DNA from: DATGSF01 sp035302865
Lineage (GTDB): Bacteria; Bacteroidota; Bacteroidia; Chitinophagales; Chitinophagaceae
NCBI GenBank assembly: GCA_035302865.1
Contig: DATGSF010000172.1
Coordinates: 1-9,706 of the forward strand
DNA: 9,706 nucleotides
Direction of reading: 5' to 3'
Part shown: one piece after another, positions 1 to 6,017 of the stretch
Position numbering within the stretch: the first letter of the stretch is position 1
Layout: the number at the start of each line of letters is the position of its first letter
Made by a program: the position numbers and the translations under genes
Notes under the pieces: generated by a model
The model's input: only the letters and a program-made list of their open reading frames with translations
Told to the model about the DNA's origin: nothing
The model's database searches: none

Positions 1-120
1 AACTGCTAATAATTACTTTATTCATACTAATAAATTTGTGTAATTTCATAATATAGCATTATGCATTACTTGTTAATAATGAGGACAAGTTAATAAAAAG
101 TTTTATTAAAAGCAAATAGT

Positions 121-218
121 TAGTGGATGGTGAATAGTGGATGGTTAATGGTGGATAGTGGATGGTGGATGGGGAATAGTGAATGGTGGATGGTGAATAG
201 TGAATGGTGAATGGTGGT
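121..218. repeat. 14-unit heptamer tandem array, consensus TRGTGRA
   Basis: The 98 bp divide exactly into fourteen 7-mers with no insertion or deletion: TAGTGGA, TGGTGAA, TAGTGGA, TGGTTAA, TGGTGGA, TAGTGGA, TGGTGGA, TGGGGAA, TAGTGAA, TGGTGGA, TGGTGAA, TAGTGAA, TGGTGAA, TGGTGGT. Variation is mostly A/G at unit positions 2 and 6. The + strand is G-rich and has almost no C, in contrast with the A/T-rich flanks. Short tandem heptamers of this kind are known from other bacteria, for example the STRR repeats of cyanobacteria. The function is unknown. Confidence 0.93.
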
Positions 219-256
219 TAGAATATGAGGAATTACAAAGGAAGAGTGGAGATTAG

Positions 257-298
257 TTGATAATTGTTAATTGTTAATTGTTAATTGTTAATTGATAA
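257..298. repeat. 6-unit heptamer tandem array, TTGTTAA/TTGATAA
   Basis: Six 7-mers in strict phase: TTGATAA, four identical TTGTTAA, then TTGATAA. The four central copies are identical, whereas the two end units share one substitution, so the array is symmetrical. It is followed directly by TTGACAT (299-305), a partial seventh unit. An isolated TTGTTAA also lies at 70-76. The array sits 62 bp upstream of the outer-membrane protein start codon and puts a TTG every 7 bp up to the probable promoter. Confidence 0.93.
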
Positions 299-332
299 TT
301 GACATTATTCTATTTTTAAAAAAATAAATTTA
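299..332 (+). promoter_or_regulatory. Possible promoter of the 361-3913 cluster
   Basis: TTG (299-301) lies 23 nt from TAaaTTTA (325-332), one mismatch from the Bacteroidota -7 consensus TAnnTTTG. Spacing is at the upper end of the usual 17-23. A second near-match, TAtcTTTA, lies at 331-338. Either would give a short leader to the ATG at 361. The assignment is weak because A/T-rich sequence produces such near-matches often. Confidence 0.3.
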
Positions 333-360
333 TCTTTATAGCAGATTCATTTAATGTTTT

Positions 361-984
361 ATGCTAAAAAAGAAAATTTTATTGACTTTATTTGCTATTG
401 GGGGAAGTTTTTTACTCAAAGCACAAGAAAAAAAAGAAGAAACTATAAGACAAAAATACCCTTTAGAAATCAGCGTTTTCAATAATGGAAATTTTCTTCC
501 TGGTGGTGGAAAGCTTGGGATTTGGAGTGCAAAAATACATCCTGGAATTCGTATTGGTACGCGTTTTACTTATATAAATAAAAAAAAATCCTCTTTATTC
601 CAATCTGCATATCTAGGTTATTTTTTTCATAAAAATGCGCAACATGGATTGCAACTTTATACAAATTTTATATACAGATATGATTTTAAGTTTCCTCTAT
701 TCATGGAAGCTGGTATAGGAGCTGGATATTTACATTCTTTCTCTGATATAGATATATTCGCTTTTGAGGATGGTGTTTATCATAAAAAGGCTAATACTGG
801 TCGCGCGCAATGGATGGCTGATTTCTCCATAAAAGCTGGTTACGCTTTAACAAAAAATAATTTACCCTTTGATGTATATCTAGATTATCAATTTTGGCTA
901 CAATCCCCTTTTGTTAATAAATATGTTCCTATTTTACCACATAATTCCTTACACTTAGGTTTTATTTATTATTGGAATCATTAA
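361..984 (+). CDS. Outer-membrane beta-barrel-like protein
   Basis: The 207-residue protein starts with a Sec signal peptide: MLKKK, a hydrophobic stretch at about residues 6-19, and probable cleavage after 'LKAQ' near residue 22, a common end for Bacteroidota secreted proteins. The mature part has no hydrophobic helix. It is built of short segments rich in aromatic and glycine residues in alternating patterns (for example about 64-72, 83-89, 97-108, 113-124, 152-162, 171-179 and 196-205), and the C-terminus is aromatic (FIYYWNH). This pattern fits a small outer-membrane barrel of about eight strands. No family was recognised, so the substrate or role is unknown. The ATG at 361 is the only in-frame start giving a clean signal peptide; the nearby ATG at 354 is out of frame. 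The next gene begins 24 nt after the stop, so co-transcription is likely. Its expression could be affected by the heptamer arrays upstream. Confidence 0.75.
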   Translation: MLKKKILLTLFAIGGSFLLKAQEKKEETIRQKYPLEISVFNNGNFLPGGGKLGIWSAKIHPGIRIGTRFTYINKKKSSLFQSAYLGYFFHKNAQHGLQLYTNFIYRYDFKFPLFMEAGIGAGYLHSFSDIDIFAFEDGVYHKKANTGRAQWMADFSIKAGYALTKNNLPFDVYLDYQFWLQSPFVNKYVPILPHNSLHLGFIYYWNH

Positions 985-1008
985 TTTTTAAAAAACTACG
1001 AATATTAT

Positions 1009-2190
1009 ATGTTGCATACAAAATACATTTTACCTTTTATTATAATATTTCTAAGTCTATCTTCTTGTCAAAAAAGAGATGATTTAGCTAAATCAAAATC
1101 CTGTATGGTGGAAGAACCTTCTTATCATTCAAAAGCTTCAGATTTTCAACATCTTATGGATAAATATCAAGCTAAAGGAATTCCTGGTATTACTTTATTA
1201 ATTAAAGATACAGAAGGAATTTGGTATGGAGCCTCAGGTTATGCTGATATAGCTGAAAATATTCCTATGGAAGCTTGTCATATTAATAAAGTTGCTAGTC
1301 TCACTAAAATATTTATGGGAGCTTTGACTTTAAAATTAGCAGAAGAAGGAAAAATTAATTTATATGAAAAAGTAAATGCATATTTAAGTGAAAAAGATCT
1401 TAAGAATATAGCTAATGCAAATGATATAACTGTCATAGATTTACTAAAACATACTACTGGTATATTTGATGTTATCACTGATAATAATTTTTACCTTTCT
1501 GTTCTCAATGATCCTCCTGCACATAGAAACCAAGAAGATATTTTAAAATTTGTTCGTGGTAAAGATGCTTTATTTCCAGCTGGTGAAAAATCCAGTTATT
1601 CTAATACGAATACCCTATTATTGAGTATGATTATTGATAAAATAACTGGAAAATCGCATGCAACATTATTAAAGGAGTATATTATTCACCCTTTAGGATT
1701 AGAAGACAGTTATTACTATTATCACGATGCCCTACCTGAAGGAAAAGTTGCCCAAGGTTATTATGATTTATTCAATAATGGAAATATTGTAAATGTCTCC
1801 AATTATAATACAGGAAGTGGGAATGGTTATACCGGTTTGTATACCAATGTTTTTGATTTACTATATTTTTCAGAAGCTTTATTTGAAAATAAAAATTTAG
1901 TTTCTTCTAATTCTTTAGAAACTATGTTGGATTTTGACATGCCTTTAGAAGAGGGAGCAAAACGTTATCTCGGTGCTGGAACTATGAAAGATTTCATAGA
2001 TAGAGCTGCAGATGAATATGCTTGGGGACATAGAGGAAGAGATTTAGGATACAGTGCAGATATGTTTTACTTTCCTGAAAAAGAAAAAACATTAATTTTT
2101 ATTGTGAATTATGGAACCGATGGAGAAAGTGCCTTACGTCCATTATTTTTTGAATTAAGAGAGAAAATCGTAGATAAACTCATGGAATAA
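1009..2190 (+). CDS. Serine hydrolase lipoprotein, beta-lactamase/DD-peptidase fold
   Basis: The 393-residue protein belongs to the class C beta-lactamase/DD-peptidase superfamily (PF00144). The active-site signatures are in order: S97-L-T-K100 (SxxK, nucleophile and general base), Y197-S-N199 (YxN, after 'AGEKSS'), and H341-R-G343 (HxG, in place of KTG). The N-terminus is a lipoprotein signal peptide with lipobox LSSC, giving lipidated Cys20. The next residues are QKRDD, close to the QKDDE-like lipoprotein export signal described in Capnocytophaga, so it may be displayed on the outer surface rather than in the periplasm (inference). Substrates in this family include beta-lactams, peptidoglycan peptides, D-amino-acid peptides and esters, and sequence alone does not separate them. 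Most such bacterial proteins outside AmpC are esterases or D-peptidases. It lies 24 nt after the barrel gene and 37 nt before the permease, so a joint role in releasing amino acids for import is plausible. Confidence 0.88.
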   Translation: MLHTKYILPFIIIFLSLSSCQKRDDLAKSKSCMVEEPSYHSKASDFQHLMDKYQAKGIPGITLLIKDTEGIWYGASGYADIAENIPMEACHINKVASLTKIFMGALTLKLAEEGKINLYEKVNAYLSEKDLKNIANANDITVIDLLKHTTGIFDVITDNNFYLSVLNDPPAHRNQEDILKFVRGKDALFPAGEKSSYSNTNTLLLSMIIDKITGKSHATLLKEYIIHPLGLEDSYYYYHDALPEGKVAQGYYDLFNNGNIVNVSNYNTGSGNGYTGLYTNVFDLLYFSEALFENKNLVSSNSLETMLDFDMPLEEGAKRYLGAGTMKDFIDRAADEYAWGHRGRDLGYSADMFYFPEKEKTLIFIVNYGTDGESALRPLFFELREKIVDKLME

Positions 2191-2227
2191 TCTCATTTTA
2201 ATCATTAATTACCATTTAATTTATTTC

Positions 2228-3913
2228 ATGCAATTATTTCGTAAAAAAAGTATTGAACATATTGAAAAAGAAGCAAAACTTTATGCTGATGGAAATGCAT
2301 TAAAGAAGGTACTAGGTGTAAAGGACTTGACTTTTTTAGGTGTATCAGCAGTAATCGGTGCTGGTATTTTTAGTAGTGTTGGAAAAGCTGCTTATGATGG
2401 AGGCCCAGGTATAGTATTTTTATATATTTTTACCGCTATAGCTTGTGGTTTTGCAGCACTATGTTATGCTGAATTTGCTTCAAGAGTTCCAGTATCTGGA
2501 AGTGCATACACTTACAGTTATGTAGCCTTTGGAGAATTATTTGCTTGGATTATTGGTTGGGATTTACTTATGGAGTATGCGATAGGAAATATTGCTGTTG
2601 CAATTTCTTGGAGTGATTATTTTACAACCCTACTCCAAAAGTCTGGTATACATTTTGCTGAATTTCTTTCTACAAATTATAGCAGTGCTAAATTACAATT
2701 TGTTGAAGTGCAAAATCTTTTATTAGAAGGAGCCTCTTTACAGGAAATTTCTCCTACTTTATTAAGAGGTTATAATGCATGGTTACAAGCACCAAAAATA
2801 GGTTCTTTACGTATTATTATGGATATACCTGCTTTAGGTATAGTTGCATTTATTACATGGGTAGTTTTTGTTGGTATGCGAGAAACTAAGGCTTTTAATA
2901 ATGTTTTAGTTATCATAAAATTATTTGTAATTTTTATGGTTATTGTATTAGGAGCTTATTATGTGCAACCTGAAAACTGGTCACCATTTACTCCCGAAGG
3001 ATTAGGTGGTATTTTAAAAGGTGTATCTGCAGTTTTCTTTGCTTATATAGGTTTTGATGCTATTAGCACAACAGCTGAAGAAGCTAAAGACCCTCAAAAG
3101 GATCTACCTAAAGCAATGATCTATACTTTAATTATCTGTACTACTTTATATGTGATTATAGCATTGATATTAACAGGTATGGTACATTACAAAGATTTAA
3201 ATGTTGGCGATCCTTTAGCTCGTGTTTTTGATGAAAGAGGTTTATCTATTATTTCAGGAATTGTTGCATTTAGTGCTTTAATAGCAACTGCAGGAGTTTT
3301 GTTAGTATTTCAAATTGGACAACCAAGAATATGGCTAAGTATGAGTAGAGATGGTTTATTACCTAAAAAATTCTCAAAAATTCATAAAAAATATGGAACA
3401 CCTTCTTTTTCTACTATTTTAACTGGTTTAGTAGTTGGAATTCCAGCTTTATTTTTAGATTTAGAAATTGTTATTTCCTTGACAAGTATAGGAACTTTAT
3501 TTGCATTTGTCCTCGTTTGTGGTGGTATACTAGTTTTACACCAAGAAAAAACAACTATAAAACCTAAATTTAAAGTGCCTTATGTTAATAGTAAATGGAT
3601 TTTTCCTTTTGCAATCCTCATTAGCATTATCATCATGCAAAGTATAAATACCAATTATTTTACTTCCTATTTATGGCATTGGGAACAGTTTCCTATGATT
3701 ATATTCTGGATTAGTATGTTAGTACTGTCCATTTATTCATGGAAAAATAATTTATCTTTAATTCCACTATTAGGATTAAGTACATGTTTATTATTAATGG
3801 CCCAAGAATCGCATTCTAATTGGTGGCGTTTTGCTATTTGGTTAGCAATTGGATTAATAATTTACTTTGGATATAGTTATAAACATTCAAAATTGAAAAA
3901 TCCTTTAAATTAA
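2228..3913 (+). CDS. APC-family amino-acid permease (CAT-like)
   Basis: The 561-residue inner-membrane transporter belongs to the amino acid-polyamine-organocation superfamily, close to the cationic amino-acid transporter/YfnA group. TM1 carries the substrate-binding GAGIF motif (44-48). TM6 carries the unwound FAYIGFD segment (271-277), followed by the characteristic TTAEEAKDPQKDLP loop (281-294). About 14 hydrophobic helices are visible, at roughly 36-55, 61-82, 104-126, 200-216, 223-245, 262-282, 298-318, 340-363, 395-412, 417-437, 455-471, 488-503, 509-524 and 533-549. A hydrophilic loop of about 60 residues (137-196) lies between TM3 and TM4; this appears usual for Bacteroidota members. 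It probably takes up amino acids by proton or sodium symport, but the substrate is not readable. It ends the same-strand cluster. No strong + strand terminator follows; only a 5-bp hairpin, cccaa/ttggg, is seen at about 3961-3973. Confidence 0.92.
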   Translation: MQLFRKKSIEHIEKEAKLYADGNALKKVLGVKDLTFLGVSAVIGAGIFSSVGKAAYDGGPGIVFLYIFTAIACGFAALCYAEFASRVPVSGSAYTYSYVAFGELFAWIIGWDLLMEYAIGNIAVAISWSDYFTTLLQKSGIHFAEFLSTNYSSAKLQFVEVQNLLLEGASLQEISPTLLRGYNAWLQAPKIGSLRIIMDIPALGIVAFITWVVFVGMRETKAFNNVLVIIKLFVIFMVIVLGAYYVQPENWSPFTPEGLGGILKGVSAVFFAYIGFDAISTTAEEAKDPQKDLPKAMIYTLIICTTLYVIIALILTGMVHYKDLNVGDPLARVFDERGLSIISGIVAFSALIATAGVLLVFQIGQPRIWLSMSRDGLLPKKFSKIHKKYGTPSFSTILTGLVVGIPALFLDLEIVISLTSIGTLFAFVLVCGGILVLHQEKTTIKPKFKVPYVNSKWIFPFAILISIIIMQSINTNYFTSYLWHWEQFPMIIFWISMLVLSIYSWKNNLSLIPLLGLSTCLLLMAQESHSNWWRFAIWLAIGLIIYFGYSYKHSKLKNPLN

Positions 3914-4204
3914 TAATAAAAAGATATAAAAACAAATCCAAGCAAAATCAAAATATAATACCCAAAATTTGGGATATGAATATTTTAATAATTCTTATCA
4001 TAATATTTTATCCATCAATAATTTATATACTATAAAGAAACTTTCAGTGTATAATTCGGGTAAATTTCAATTAAAATATAAGAGTATCCTAAGCAATAAT
4101 TTTTACTTTTATTCCATAAAAATCATAAAAAAATCACACAGCTTGTATGAAAATATACAAACTGTGTGATTTAATTAAATAAAATTATACTTTAAAAGTT
4201 AAAT
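3914..4204. other. A/T-rich convergent intergenic region
   Basis: This 291-bp gap separates the + strand permease from the minus strand alpha-oxoamine synthase. The 66-codon open frame inside it (3969-4169) is low-complexity (Asn, Tyr, Ser, Ile and Lys rich) and runs through the terminator hairpin, so it is not taken as a gene. The only strong element is the terminator at 4127-4172. Confidence 0.6.
4127..4172 (-). terminator. Intrinsic terminator of the alpha-oxoamine synthase gene
   Basis: An 18-bp stem (4131-4148 with 4155-4172) closes on a 6-nt loop. Its only imperfection is C4142 opposite A4161. In minus strand RNA this becomes a G-U wobble, whereas in + strand RNA it is a C-A mismatch. 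Minus strand RNA then has a run of seven U (4133-4127). Both facts point to minus strand use, and the hairpin begins 32 nt past the synthase stop codon. It may also weakly stop + strand transcripts from the permease. Confidence 0.88.
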
Positions 4205-5461
4205 TTACTTATTCATTAAAGACTCCAAGCTAGGAATTTCATCCGGATATGCACCAGCTTCTAATTTTTCTCTTACTGCTGAGAATGCATCTAATGTACG
4301 CTCAATATCATCATCCGTATGGTTAGCTGTTGGGATTAATCTTAAAATTAAATGTCCTTTTGGAATAACTGGATACATAACTATTGAACAGAAAATACCA
4401 TAATTTTCTCTTAAATCCACAACTAATTGGCTAGCATTATTTACACCTGATTCCATATATACAGGAGTAACTGCAGTATTCGTTGTTCCTATATTAAATC
4501 CTCTTTCTTTTAGTCCTGATTGTAATTTTCTAACATTATTCCATAGTTTTTCAATTCTTTCAGGTTCTCTACGAATAATTTCCATCCTTTTCAATCCACC
4601 TTCTACATATACCATAGGTAGAGATTTAGCAAAAATTTGCGAACGAATATTATAGCGTAAATAATAAATTAAATCTTTATCTCCTCCGATAAATCCACCG
4701 ATTCCTGCCAAAGATTTTGCAAAAGTTGCAAAATAAATATCAATTCCATCAATACAATCTTGTTCTTCACCAATTCCTGAACCTGTTTTACCCATAGTAC
4801 CGAAACCATGTGCATCATCTACAAAAAGACGGAATTCATATTTAGATTTTAAATCTACAATTTCTTTTATTTTTCCTTGATTCCCGTTCATACCAAATAC
4901 ACCTTCGGTAATAACTAAAATACCGCCCTGCGTTCCTTCAATTAAACGTGTAGCTCTTTGCATTTGAATTTCAAAATCTTCAATATCATTATGCTTGAAC
5001 TTGAATCTTTTACCAGGATGCAAACGCATACCATCAATAATACAAGCGTGCGATTCAGCATCATAAACAATTACATCATGACGAGAAACTAAAGCATCGA
5101 TTGTAGATAACATTCCTTGGTATCCAAAATTCAGAAGCATTACATCTTCTTTTCCTATAAAATCTGCAAATTCTCTTTCTAATTTATCATGTGATGCAGT
5201 ATTACCACTCATAATTCTTGCACCCATAGGATAAGCCAAACCCCATTTAGCAGCAGCTTCTTCATCTGCTTTTCTCACTTCAGGATGATTTGCTAAACCT
5301 AAATAATCATTAAGACTCCAAATTACTCTATCTTTTCCATTAAATTTCATGCGAGTTCCAATTTCACCTTCTAGTTTTGGAAAGGCAAAATATTCATGTG
5401 CTTGGTCTTGATATTGACCTAGTGGACCGCGATCTTTTAAAAACTTTGCAAATAAATCCAT
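4205..5461 (-). CDS. PLP-dependent alpha-oxoamine synthase (serine palmitoyltransferase/cysteate acyltransferase type)
   Basis: The 418-residue cytoplasmic enzyme is fold-type I, of the KBL/BioF/SPT group, which joins an amino acid to an acyl thioester with loss of CO2. Key residues are visible: His138 (in DAESHAC) stacking on PLP, Asp215 and His218 (in VDDAHGFG), Lys249 (in TFAKS) as the Schiff-base lysine, a GIGGF turn after it, and Arg374 (in LRLIPTA), a candidate for binding the substrate carboxylate. Length and order match the family throughout. In Bacteroidota such enzymes make 3-ketosphinganine from serine, or 3-ketocapnine from cysteate for sulfonolipids in gliding and related bacteria. 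BioF and KBL are less likely, since there are no biotin or threonine-degradation genes nearby. I cannot choose between serine and cysteate from the sequence. It has its own probable promoter (5521-5552) and terminator (4127-4172), so it is probably monocistronic or an independently tunable end of the thioesterase operon. Confidence 0.87.
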   Translation of the reverse strand: MDLFAKFLKDRGPLGQYQDQAHEYFAFPKLEGEIGTRMKFNGKDRVIWSLNDYLGLANHPEVRKADEEAAAKWGLAYPMGARIMSGNTASHDKLEREFADFIGKEDVMLLNFGYQGMLSTIDALVSRHDVIVYDAESHACIIDGMRLHPGKRFKFKHNDIEDFEIQMQRATRLIEGTQGGILVITEGVFGMNGNQGKIKEIVDLKSKYEFRLFVDDAHGFGTMGKTGSGIGEEQDCIDGIDIYFATFAKSLAGIGGFIGGDKDLIYYLRYNIRSQIFAKSLPMVYVEGGLKRMEIIRREPERIEKLWNNVRKLQSGLKERGFNIGTTNTAVTPVYMESGVNNASQLVVDLRENYGIFCSIVMYPVIPKGHLILRLIPTANHTDDDIERTLDAFSAVREKLEAGAYPDEIPSLESLMNK

Positions 5462-5501
5462 ATAATGTGCGTTAATTATTATAAAAATATTTCACTACTA
5501 T

Positions 5502-5513
5502 TTCACTAGTGAA
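5502..5513. promoter_or_regulatory. Perfect palindrome TTCACTAGTGAA at the expected transcription start
   Basis: A 12-bp perfect palindrome lies 8 nt downstream of the -7 element of the synthase promoter, close to the expected start of transcription. A half-site copy, TTCACTA, lies at 5491-5497, 11 bp away. The position fits an operator that would block initiation, but no regulator is encoded nearby. The role is inferred. Confidence 0.4.
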
Positions 5514-5520
5514 TTTGATG

Positions 5521-5552
5521 CAAAATTACAAAATAAACTTGAATTAATTAAA
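5521..5552 (-). promoter_or_regulatory. Probable promoter of the alpha-oxoamine synthase gene
   Basis: Read on the minus strand, TAatTTTG (5528-5521) matches the Bacteroidota -7 element TAnnTTTG perfectly. At 20 nt spacing upstream is TTTA (5552-5549), three of four bases of the -33 TTTG. Transcription would begin near 5512-5516, giving a leader of about 50 nt. Confidence 0.6.
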
Positions 5553-5573
5553 TTTACTATTTTCAACAGATTT

Positions 5574-6002
5574 TTAAGTACATTTTTCCACAAAAGAAGC
5601 TGGTATAGAGGCTACCTTCCGCGCATTATAATCAAAGGCAACCATACCAGTTTTACCTTCTGCAATAATTTTTTCGTCCTTTTTATTTATTAATTGATAA
5701 TATACTTGAAAAGAATGAGTTTTAAATTCACGAAACCAAATTTTCACATAGGTAATATCACCATAAAAACCTTCCGCTCTAAAACGTATCATAACATCAC
5801 CCATTATCAAGCTTACTTTATCACCTATATCCAATTCGTTACAATTTAATTTAGATAAGGCTTGTACTCTAGCTTCATGAAAAAGGGATAATATTTTATC
5901 ATTTCCTAAATGATTACCATAATTCATATCAGTGATGCGTAAAGGTATAGAAATTTCAAACTGTGCTTTTTCATCAGGAATTTGTATTTTTACACGAGAC
6001 AT
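5574..6002 (-). CDS. Hotdog-fold acyl-CoA/acyl-ACP thioesterase (4HBT/YbgC-like)
   Basis: This 142-residue cytoplasmic protein of the 4-hydroxybenzoyl-CoA thioesterase superfamily is predicted to hydrolyse acyl thioesters. The motif RITDMNYGNHLGN (residues 22-34) has the candidate catalytic Asp25 in the place used by 4HBT/YbgC enzymes. It is followed by the long central helix (about 34-52, with FHEARV) and the strands of the hotdog sheet; GMVAFDYNARK (119-129) is the typical last strand. The start was set at the ATG at 6000-6002. An in-frame ATG at 6062 would add 20 aromatic-rich residues that are only the reverse strand of the FAH gene and are absent from this family. It lies 112 nt upstream of the alpha-oxoamine synthase on the same strand. 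Read-through could couple an acyl-thioester hydrolase to an acyl-thioester user, but that is unproven. Substrate chain length is unknown. Confidence 0.82.
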   Translation of the reverse strand: MSRVKIQIPDEKAQFEISIPLRITDMNYGNHLGNDKILSLFHEARVQALSKLNCNELDIGDKVSLIMGDVMIRFRAEGFYGDITYVKIWFREFKTHSFQVYYQLINKKDEKIIAEGKTGMVAFDYNARKVASIPASFVEKCT

Positions 6003-6017
6003 AAAAAATAATTTTAA

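Larger units (their letters stand above)
1..360. other. Gene-free upstream region with two heptamer arrays
   Basis: No convincing coding frame was found. From left to right it holds: a perfect TAaaTTTG (31-38) matching the Bacteroidota -7 element but with no TTTG at a suitable distance upstream; a tandem pair of 7-mers, GCATTAT/GCATTAC (56-69); a short hairpin, acttgt/acaagt (68-73 with 85-90); an all-A/T inverted repeat, ttaataaaa/ttttattaa (90-98 with 101-109); the 14-unit heptamer array; a 38-bp non-repeat spacer; the 6-unit heptamer array; and an A/T-rich leader before the first gene. The arrays are listed separately. Confidence 0.7.

Noticed and set aside
31..38. Perfect TAaaTTTG as the promoter of the first gene
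   Set aside because: There is no TTTG or TTG at 17-23 nt upstream, and it would leave a leader of about 310 nt; it was kept only as a note.
121..298. CRISPR-like array
   Set aside because: The units are 7 bp with no spacers and there are no cas genes; this is a simple tandem repeat.
1278..1478. Minus strand open frame of 66 codons inside the serine hydrolase gene
   Set aside because: It lies wholly antisense to conserved active-site coding sequence (SxxK region) and has no features of its own.
2636..2815. Hydrophilic loop of about 60 residues in the permease as a novel insertion
   Set aside because: A similar loop between TM3 and TM4 is, from memory, usual in Bacteroidota members of this permease group.
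3969..4169. Small + strand open frame of 66 codons
   Set aside because: Composition is low-complexity A/T-driven, no domain is visible, and it runs through the terminator hairpin.
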